Source of the DNA: Bacteroidota bacterium | Lineage (GTDB): Bacteria; Bacteroidota; Bacteroidia; Bacteroidales; UBA932 | Assembly (NCBI GenBank): GCA_009778375.1 | Contig: WRJW01000194.1 | Location: 1 to 10,691 of the forward strand | Reading direction: 5' to 3' | DNA length: 10,691 nucleotides | Part shown: one piece after another, positions 6,127 through 10,691 of the stretch | How positions within the stretch are numbered: position 1 is the first letter of the stretch | How the letters are laid out: the number at the start of each line of letters is the position of its first letter | The notes under the pieces: model-generated | Databases searched by the model: none | Seen by the model: the letters and a program-made list of their open reading frames with translations, nothing else | Told to the model about the DNA's origin: nothing | Made by a program: the position numbers and the translations under genes

Positions 6127-6713
6127 TGGCGCTGTTTTCTACGGCGTATTGGGCTCCTGTTTCTTATTATCAGATAGCTGTACAGAGTGGTTTGGTGCAG
6201 ATTGAGCAGTACGAGCAGTATCAAAAACAGAGTTTTCGCAACCGTTGCCGGATTCTTTCGGCCAATGGGCCCCTGACTTTAACGGTGCCGGTACTTCGAC
6301 CGCATCAGGTATCCGTCAAGGACGTACGCATTGACAACTCCGTTCCTTGGAGGCAGAAACATATACGCGCCATAGAGGCCGCCTATCGTTCTTCGCCCTT
6401 TTTTGAGGAGTATAGCGGGGATGTCTTTACCCTGTACCAAAGAGAGACGACTTTTTTGTTTGACCTTAACCGGAGAAGTTGGGAAATCGGACTCAAATTG
6501 TCGGGAGTGACGTTGTCTTGGACGTTGAGCAGAGGGTTTGCGTCTGTAGAGGGGAAAGATGAAGATTACCGATACTTGATCCATCCCAAAAAAGAACGCA
6601 GGCCGGAATGGCCTGCGTGTAAACCTTATTTTCAGGTATTTGCCAAGAAATGGGGCTTTGTTCCCGATCTAAGTATCTTGGATTTGCTGTTTAACGAAGG
6701 AGGGGTGTTTTAG
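6126..6713 (+). CDS. WbqC-family protein
   Basis: This 195-residue protein belongs to the WbqC-like family, first noticed in O-antigen gene clusters and widespread in Bacteroidetes, where its biochemical role is unclear. Supporting segments are FSTAYWAPVSYYQIA near the start, EQYQKQSFRNRCRI (29-43), a PWRQKHIRAIEAAYRSSPFFEEY block (74-96), DYRYLIHPKK (147-156) and the typical tail FVPDLSILDLLFNEG. There is no signal peptide or membrane segment, so it is probably cytoplasmic. Its ATG uses the last base of the lpxA stop codon (TAATG), which suggests translational coupling and a role linked to lipopolysaccharide; that link is inference from position and from the family's O-antigen association. 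The stop codon TAG overlaps the stop of the convergent outer membrane protein gene by four bases, and the coding sequence contains a minus-strand terminator at 6588-6618. Confidence 0.88.
   Translation: MALFSTAYWAPVSYYQIAVQSGLVQIEQYEQYQKQSFRNRCRILSANGPLTLTVPVLRPHQVSVKDVRIDNSVPWRQKHIRAIEAAYRSSPFFEEYSGDVFTLYQRETTFLFDLNRRSWEIGLKLSGVTLSWTLSRGFASVEGKDEDYRYLIHPKKERRPEWPACKPYFQVFAKKWGFVPDLSILDLLFNEGGVF
6588..6618 (-). terminator. Intrinsic terminator for the convergent outer membrane protein gene, inside the WbqC gene
   Basis: A perfect 9-bp inverted repeat, ACGCAGGCC (6596-6604) and GGCCTGCGT (6610-6618), encloses a 5-base loop. On the minus strand the hairpin is followed by TCTTTTTT (6595-6588). 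It lies 92 bases past the stop codon of the minus-strand gene at 6710-8251 and within codons 157-165 of the plus-strand WbqC gene. On the plus strand no T tract follows. The structure is seen directly; its action as a terminator is inferred from form and position. Confidence 0.75.
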
Positions 6714-8251
6714 AACCGTAACCCTATGCTCAGCAATAATTTCCAGTTAGCATTGGTTTGGGTGCCTGTGGGCGCCGCGTAAATCAGGTTATGGCCGTCG
6801 TAAACATCTCCATATAAGCTAAAATGCTCTTTTTGGGGGAGTCGTTGCGTAAAAGTCAGGTCGCTAAAGAAAGTTCCCATGCGCAACCCAATGCCCAGCG
6901 AGGCGATTTGGGTGTTGTCTCCATAATTCTTTTCCGGTTTTCCGTAGTAGGCGTATCCACCGCGGATCGAGAACTCTTCATTTAGATTAAATTCCAAGCC
7001 AGCGCGGAAGTTGTTGGCAGTCCGACAGCTATTTTTGAGCAGAGCATTTTCTTCACTAAAAGGATTATGCAAATAAAGGGCATCGTCGGCATGCATATAG
7101 GTTTTATTATAGGCCACCTGTTCATAATCTACGCTCAAAGCTCCGTATGGACCAAAAGTATAGGCCAAGCCTGCGTTCCATCGGAAAGGGGTATTGACAG
7201 TATAGTCGTATTCGCCCAAAGGAGACTCCAAGTATTGATGCCAACCATCTGAAAAATTGGTATTTATACTTTCTTGCCATTCGTCGTGCAACTTTATCCA
7301 GGTAGGGGTGGAGATGCTGGCGCCCAACCTCAGGTTTTCCACGGGAAGAAAGATTATCCCAAATCTCAGGTTTACGCCTATACCGGAAGTTGTCAGGTGG
7401 TAGTTGTGTGTAAAATCTTTAAATTCAGTTTGATAAAAGTCATTGGTATGTTCTGCCGCCTCTGAATACGATTCTCTGTAGTCGTACCAAATGTTTTGAA
7501 TCCCAAGGTTAGCTCCTAAAAAAACCTTGTTCCCTATATTAACGCCCATATTTAAGAGGTATTCGCCCATATTTCCATTGGCATTGCGGTAAAAGTGCTG
7601 GCGGAGGTTGCCGGGGATAAAGATGTCGTTATTAGAAATGACTTCTGTGGCCGCTTTGTACTGAGTTCCCCTGGTGCCCGGAATAGTATCTAACAGAGAG
7701 GTATTCCACGCCAATAAAGATCGCCAGGCCGCGGATCCATTGTGAAAGGGGTTTTGAGCGTCGTTCAGATCCATGTTTGGGGCAAAGATACCGTCGGTGT
7801 TATAAGCCAGATGAGCCAACCAGCTCGATTGATTGGTGACGCCTTCCGCCGAAAAACGATCGGTAAATTGATTCAATCCATTATATCCTATGGCAAAACT
7901 TAGCCCGACACCAGGGGTATGTAGTGCGGTCACGTAGCCAAAATTGGAGACCCCGGTTCTAAAGCGTGATTCATGGGTAGAGGTGCCCAAGTAATCCGAA
8001 TTGGTCGTAACCGTGTTAAAAATCGGCGTAAAGATAACTTCGGTATAGGGATAAACGGCAGAGCCGGCAGGATTGATATTCAGTGATCCAAAATCCCCTC
8101 CCAAAGCAGTCATGGCATTACCCATGGCGGCAGAGCGGGCTGTTCCCGTATAGATGATTTGCGAAAAACGTAAAGCGTCGAAAGCTGTTTGGGCCTGCAT
8201 ACTTACAGAAAGCACTGCGGCCAGCCATACGAGGAATAATTTTCTGGTCAT
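6710..8251 (-). CDS. OmpP1/FadL-family outer membrane transport protein
   Basis: This is a 513-residue outer membrane beta-barrel of the OmpP1/FadL/TodX type, a family that lets hydrophobic molecules such as fatty acids cross the outer membrane; in Bacteroidetes such proteins are often labelled 'hemin receptor' without proof. A signal peptide (about 1-20, MTRKLFLVWLAAVLSVSMQA) precedes the mature start QTAFDALRFSQ. The family hallmark GTARSAAMGNAMTALGGDFG (36-55) runs into NINPAGSAVY, matching the N-terminal plug region with its NPAG motif. Alternating aromatic strands fill the rest and the chain ends in phenylalanine (IGLRF), the usual outer membrane insertion signal. It starts 42 bases after the repetitive lipoprotein gene with no promoter-like box or Shine-Dalgarno sequence between, so co-transcription is likely. 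It converges on the WbqC gene with a 4-base overlap (6710-6713). The substrate is unknown. Confidence 0.88.
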   Translation of the reverse strand: MTRKLFLVWLAAVLSVSMQAQTAFDALRFSQIIYTGTARSAAMGNAMTALGGDFGSLNINPAGSAVYPYTEVIFTPIFNTVTTNSDYLGTSTHESRFRTGVSNFGYVTALHTPGVGLSFAIGYNGLNQFTDRFSAEGVTNQSSWLAHLAYNTDGIFAPNMDLNDAQNPFHNGSAAWRSLLAWNTSLLDTIPGTRGTQYKAATEVISNNDIFIPGNLRQHFYRNANGNMGEYLLNMGVNIGNKVFLGANLGIQNIWYDYRESYSEAAEHTNDFYQTEFKDFTHNYHLTTSGIGVNLRFGIIFLPVENLRLGASISTPTWIKLHDEWQESINTNFSDGWHQYLESPLGEYDYTVNTPFRWNAGLAYTFGPYGALSVDYEQVAYNKTYMHADDALYLHNPFSEENALLKNSCRTANNFRAGLEFNLNEEFSIRGGYAYYGKPEKNYGDNTQIASLGIGLRMGTFFSDLTFTQRLPQKEHFSLYGDVYDGHNLIYAAPTGTQTNANWKLLLSIGLRF

Positions 8252-8293
8252 AACTCAAATGATTAAAATGTTAAACAGATGTACCGACAACTG

Positions 8294-9697
8294 TTAAGGA
8301 CGTCTGGTGGCAGATCCGGAAGAAGAAGAGGAGCTACTGCTACCACTGCTACCGCTGCTACCGGAAGATCCGGAAGAGTAGCCCGAAGAGGTCGAAGTTC
8401 TGGCAGGAGGCGAATAGCTTTGGGTACTATTGCTGCTTGAGCGGATCGGGCTGCTTGTGTTGGAACCGCTGCTCTGCCTTACTTGGGAAGCGTTGTTGCC
8501 GCCGTTGTTGACCACAGGTTGAGAGGGACGGTTGTTGGTACCAGTGTTATAAAATTGGCGGGTAGCCGATTCGGGCCTGCTGTATGGCTGGGTAGAAGAA
8601 GAGTTGGTGGCAGGAATGGTATTGGTAGAAGTGGTGGTGCGGCGATAGATTTGAGTACTTTGGGTTGGTGGAGTCGCCGATGTGGTTTGCTGGCCGTTTC
8701 TGATAGTTGTTGTCGTAGATGGGGTTGTGGTAGTTGTAGTGGTAGTGGTGCTTCTTCGGTAGGCGCCGTTGTTGTTGGCTGCACTGTTTGCATTGGTTTG
8801 CACAACGGAGTTGGTATATACGGCCGTATTATTGGATGTGGGTGTTCCTGTGGTGGTTCTTCTATAGGTAGAACTATTGTTGTTTTGCTGGTTTTGAACA
8901 TTTTGCGCAGGTGCAACCTGTGCAGAACGTACCGTATTTTGCGCAGCGGGCGTTTCCTGTCTGCGGTAGGAGCTGCCGGTACGTACCCCATTGTTCTGAT
9001 TGAGCGAAGCATAGTTGGTGCCGCCGTTAAAAGAGTTCCTGTTTCCGTAATAGCGGTCGCGGGTATCGCGGACATGACCGGCATAATAGGGATAATAATA
9101 GGAGTGGTAGGGATAGTAGTAGGGCGAGTACCAAGGGTCGTAGAACCAAGGGCTGCCCCAGCCGTAGTAACCGTAGTACCTGTCATAACCGTAATAACCG
9201 TAAGAACCGTAGTACCTGTTATAACCGTAATACCCGTAGTACCATGGGTCATAGTAATGGCGATTCCAAATGCTCCAAGGCCCCCACCAGGGATTGTACC
9301 AAGGGTCGGACCATGCGCCCCAGTTCATGTTAAGGTTGATGGAAACGGAGTAACGGGGATCGTCAAACATTTGAAGCCGACGCGCGTAGGAGTCGTCGTC
9401 TTCCAGAATAATGTATGTCCTGTCCGGTTCCAAATTGATTTCTGCAAAGCCGGCGGCATCCAAGTATACCGTTTCGGTGTAGTTTGCGCTCCTGTTGTTG
9501 TTGATAGTAGAAACCGTTTTGTTTTGCAATTCTTGCAAGGCGGCCGCATTGGCATCAGTATGATAGACAACTCGCGCTGTTACAGTGGGTTGTCCATATA
9601 TTCCATTTCGATAGCCCGAAGAAGCGGTTTGTGTGCTTACGGCGCATCCGCCAAGAACCACACATATTGTCAGAATGATAAAAGAATGTAATTTCAT
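8294..9697 (-). CDS. Repetitive Tyr/Trp-rich and Thr/Ser/Asn-rich lipoprotein, function unknown
   Basis: I do not recognise a named family. From the ATG at 9697 the product has 467 residues. A lipoprotein signal ends at LGGC with Cys18 as the lipidated residue. Residues about 30-125 look like a small folded domain (PTVTARVVYHTDAN, EINLEPDRTYIILEDD). Residues 126-206 are extremely rich in Trp, Tyr, Gly and Pro (WYNPWWGPWSIW, then GY[N/D]RYYG repeats). Residues 207-467 are low complexity, rich in Asn, Thr, Ser and Gln, with four YRR triplets spaced 34-38 residues apart, a Thr tract (317-331) and a Gly-Ser tail (438-462) ending SATRRP. No acidic run follows Cys18, so the usual Bacteroidetes surface-export signal is not evident. 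The start is fixed by a strong Shine-Dalgarno sequence and the lipobox; an upstream in-frame ATG at 9793 would destroy both. It precedes the FadL-like gene and may act with it in the envelope. Confidence 0.85.
   Translation of the reverse strand: MKLHSFIILTICVVLGGCAVSTQTASSGYRNGIYGQPTVTARVVYHTDANAAALQELQNKTVSTINNNRSANYTETVYLDAAGFAEINLEPDRTYIILEDDDSYARRLQMFDDPRYSVSINLNMNWGAWSDPWYNPWWGPWSIWNRHYYDPWYYGYYGYNRYYGSYGYYGYDRYYGYYGWGSPWFYDPWYSPYYYPYHSYYYPYYAGHVRDTRDRYYGNRNSFNGGTNYASLNQNNGVRTGSSYRRQETPAAQNTVRSAQVAPAQNVQNQQNNNSSTYRRTTTGTPTSNNTAVYTNSVVQTNANSAANNNGAYRRSTTTTTTTTTPSTTTTIRNGQQTTSATPPTQSTQIYRRTTTSTNTIPATNSSSTQPYSRPESATRQFYNTGTNNRPSQPVVNNGGNNASQVRQSSGSNTSSPIRSSSNSTQSYSPPARTSTSSGYSSGSSGSSGSSGSSSSSSSSGSATRRP
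8312..8386 (-). repeat. Gly-Ser coding microsatellite at the lipoprotein C-terminus
   Basis: Codons 438-462 encode SSG units and then eight consecutive serines. At DNA level the minus strand repeats a 9-base unit GGTAGCAG(C/T) three times, next to a TCTTCTTCTTCC run. Such arrays can change length by slippage while keeping frame when whole units are gained or lost. Confidence 0.8.
8639..8968 (-). repeat. Degenerate repeats with a YRR core, about 35 residues each
   Basis: Four YRR triplets, at residues 244-246, 278-280, 313-315 and 351-353, are spaced 34, 35 and 38 residues apart. Each is preceded by a small or hydrophobic residue and followed in three cases by a Thr/Ser run (YRRTTTG, YRRSTTT, YRRTTTS). 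Segments between them are Asn/Gln/Ala/Thr rich. DNA identity between units is low, so this is an old or selected protein repeat rather than a recent DNA duplication. Confidence 0.7.
9155..9226 (-). repeat. Two 36-base tandem repeats encoding GY[N/D]RYYG units
   Basis: Residues 158-169 and 170-181 are two copies of a 12-residue unit (GYNRYYGSYGYY and GYDRYYGYYGWG). The matching DNA is nearly identical: CCGTAGTACCTGT(C/T)ATAACC recurs with a 36-base period on the plus strand, at 9171 and 9207. They lie inside the aromatic-rich part of the lipoprotein gene. Confidence 0.8.
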
Positions 9698-9701
9698 GAT
9701 G

Positions 9702-9709
9702 CACCTCCT
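9702..9709 (-). promoter_or_regulatory. Strong Shine-Dalgarno sequence for the repetitive lipoprotein
   Basis: On the minus strand AGGAGGTG lies 4 bases before the ATG at 9697, a full-length match to the 16S anti-Shine-Dalgarno core. It fixes this start over the longer frame from 9793. No other gene start in the window has a comparable site; most leaders here are A/T-rich. Confidence 0.85.
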
Positions 9710-9728
9710 GTATTTTTCTAAATTTTTA

Positions 9729-9736
9729 TATTTTTG
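9729..9736 (+). promoter_or_regulatory. Candidate -7 box for proS
   Basis: TATTTTTG matches TAnnTTTG in the A/T-rich divergent region 66 bases before the proS ATG. No TTTG is present at the -33 spacing, and such a T-rich match is easily found by chance, so this is tentative. Confidence 0.3.
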
Positions 9737-9764
9737 CAACTCAAAATAAGATTTATTCTTACTG

Positions 9765-9794
9765 CAAAGATATACAAAAATCATACCAATCAAT
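9765..9794 (-). promoter_or_regulatory. Candidate promoter for the lipoprotein - OmpP1/FadL unit
   Basis: On the minus strand ATTG (9794-9791), an 18-base spacer and TATCTTTG (9772-9765) give a perfect -7 box and a near match at -33. The predicted transcript would start near 9760 and carry a leader of about 60 bases containing the strong Shine-Dalgarno site. It shares the 9698-9801 gap with the divergent proS promoter. Confidence 0.45.
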
Positions 9795-9801
9795 ACATTT
9801 T

Positions 9802-10691
9802 ATGGCAAAAGAAGTGAACAATCGCGAAGAGAATTATGCGCTATGGTATAATAATTTGGTTACAAAAGCCGACTTGGCCGAAAATTCAGCGGTAAGGGGC
9901 TGTATGGTCATCAAACCTTACGGTTATGCGATTTGGGAAAAAATGCAGGCCGACTTGGACCGGCGCTTTAAAGAAACAGGGCATCAAAATGCTTATTTTC
10001 CGCTATTTATCCCAAAGTCGTTTTTGAGCAGAGAGGCCGAACATGTGGCCGGTTTTGCAAAAGAATGTGCGGTGGTTACCCACCACAGGTTGATGGCCAA
10101 TCCAAATGGATCGGGGGTAATCGTAGATCCCGATGCGCGGTTAGAAGAGGAGTTGGTGGTAAGGCCCACTTCCGAAACTATTATTTGGAATACCTATAAG
10201 GATTGGATAAAATCGTATCGTGACCTCCCTTTGCTGTGCAACCAATGGGCCAATGCAGTGCGTTGGGAGATGCGTACCCGTCTCTTTTTACGGACGGCGG
10301 AGTTTCTTTGGCAGGAAGGGCATACCGCCCACGCCACCAAAGCAGAAGCGATGGAAGAGACCAGACGGATGGTAGAGGTCTATGCCGCTTTTGCCCGCGA
10401 GGTCATGGCGTTACCGGTCATCGTGGGTCAAAAGACGGAAAGCGAGCGTTTTGCAGGCGCTTTAGATACGCTCTGTATTGAGGCGATGATGCAGGACGGC
10501 AAAGCTTTGCAAGCCGGTACTTCTCATTTTTTAGGGCAAAATTTTGCCAAAGCTTTTGAGGTGAAGTATGCGACCAAAGAGGGAGAATTGGAGTATGTTT
10601 GGGCTACCTCATGGGGGGTATCTACCCGTCTGATGGGCGCCTTGATTATGGCTCACGGCGATAACAACGGATTGGTGCTTCCTCCCAAATT
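9802..10691 (+). CDS. proS: Prolyl-tRNA synthetase, eukaryote/archaea-like type, N-terminal part (cut by right window edge)
   Basis: ProRS charges tRNA(Pro) with proline. The frame is open from ATG 9802 to the right edge, 296 residues; full-length relatives have about 490-500. The chain shows the class II synthetase core: RPTSETII (121-128, the proline/ATP-binding TxE loop), the motif 2 region RWEMRTRLFLRTAEFLWQEG (154-173) with GHTAH following, the GTSHFLGQNF segment (239-248), and the motif 3 region STRLMGALIMAHGDNNG (274-290). There is no editing (INS) domain between motifs 2 and 3, which marks the eukaryote/archaea-like ProRS common in Bacteroidetes rather than the long E. coli type. The MAKEVNNREENYALWYNNLV start fits the family. 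No Shine-Dalgarno sequence is seen. It is divergent from the lipoprotein gene. Identification is secure. Confidence 0.97.
   Translation, partial: MAKEVNNREENYALWYNNLVTKADLAENSAVRGCMVIKPYGYAIWEKMQADLDRRFKETGHQNAYFPLFIPKSFLSREAEHVAGFAKECAVVTHHRLMANPNGSGVIVDPDARLEEELVVRPTSETIIWNTYKDWIKSYRDLPLLCNQWANAVRWEMRTRLFLRTAEFLWQEGHTAHATKAEAMEETRRMVEVYAAFAREVMALPVIVGQKTESERFAGALDTLCIEAMMQDGKALQAGTSHFLGQNFAKAFEVKYATKEGELEYVWATSWGVSTRLMGALIMAHGDNNGLVLPPK

Noticed and set aside
9155..9226. CRISPR-like spaced repeats
   Set aside because: Only two 36-base units without distinct spacers, inside a coding sequence whose protein has the same 12-residue repeat.
8479..9252. A 257-codon minus-strand frame shifted against the lipoprotein
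   Set aside because: Its Thr/Pro/Ile-rich product is the out-of-frame reading of the same repeats, with no start signal.
8483..9691. A 402-codon open frame on the plus strand opposite the lipoprotein gene
   Set aside because: It is the mirror of low-complexity Tyr/Gly/Thr/Ser codons, giving a Val/Gly/Ile/Arg-rich product with no domain. The opposite strand has the signal peptide, lipobox and Shine-Dalgarno site.
9698..9793. Longer lipoprotein start at 9793
   Set aside because: It would add 32 residues in front of a proper lipoprotein signal peptide and would run across the promoter boxes and the Shine-Dalgarno site.

Overview
This window comes from the chromosome of a Bacteroidota (Bacteroidetes) bacterium, most likely of the order Bacteroidales. 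The evidence is a fused LpxC-FabZ gene, promoter boxes of the TAnnTTTG type, gene starts that mostly lack a Shine-Dalgarno sequence, a eukaryote/archaea-like prolyl-tRNA synthetase, a short NusA, and an OmpP1/FadL-type outer membrane protein. I cannot name the genus from the sequence. Nothing here looks like a mobile element, CRISPR array, rRNA or tRNA; most of the window is core housekeeping DNA.

Layout: (1) 1-2817, minus strand: a nusA-infB transcription/translation unit. infB is cut by the left edge. A clear promoter lies about 100 bases upstream of nusA, and a textbook intrinsic terminator sits between that promoter and the nusA start codon, so the leader looks like an attenuator. The usual first gene of this operon, rimP, is absent. 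(2) 2834-6713, plus strand: a lipid A operon, lpxD, lpxC-fabZ, lpxA, followed by a WbqC-family gene that overlaps the lpxA stop codon by one base. lpxD and lpxC-fabZ each have a promoter-like box at exactly the same distance from the start codon. (3) 6588-9697, minus strand: a very repetitive Tyr/Trp- then Thr/Ser/Asn-rich lipoprotein and, downstream of it, an OmpP1/FadL-family outer membrane protein. The latter ends tail-to-tail over the WbqC gene, and its apparent terminator is embedded in the WbqC coding sequence. (4) 9698-10691: a 104-base divergent control region and the 5' part of proS on the plus strand, cut by the right edge.

How the genes fit together: LpxA, LpxC and LpxD carry out the first three dedicated steps of lipid A synthesis, and the FabZ half of the fusion dehydrates 3-hydroxyacyl-ACP, the same pool that LpxA and LpxD draw acyl chains from. 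NusA, IF-2 and ProRS are transcription and translation factors. The lipoprotein and the FadL-like porin are envelope proteins probably made from one transcript.

The points most worth a second look are the putative nusA-leader attenuator, the terminator hidden inside the convergent gene, the WbqC gene coupled to lpxA, and the repeat structure and solitary strong ribosome binding site of the lipoprotein gene. I see no clearly new multi-gene system.
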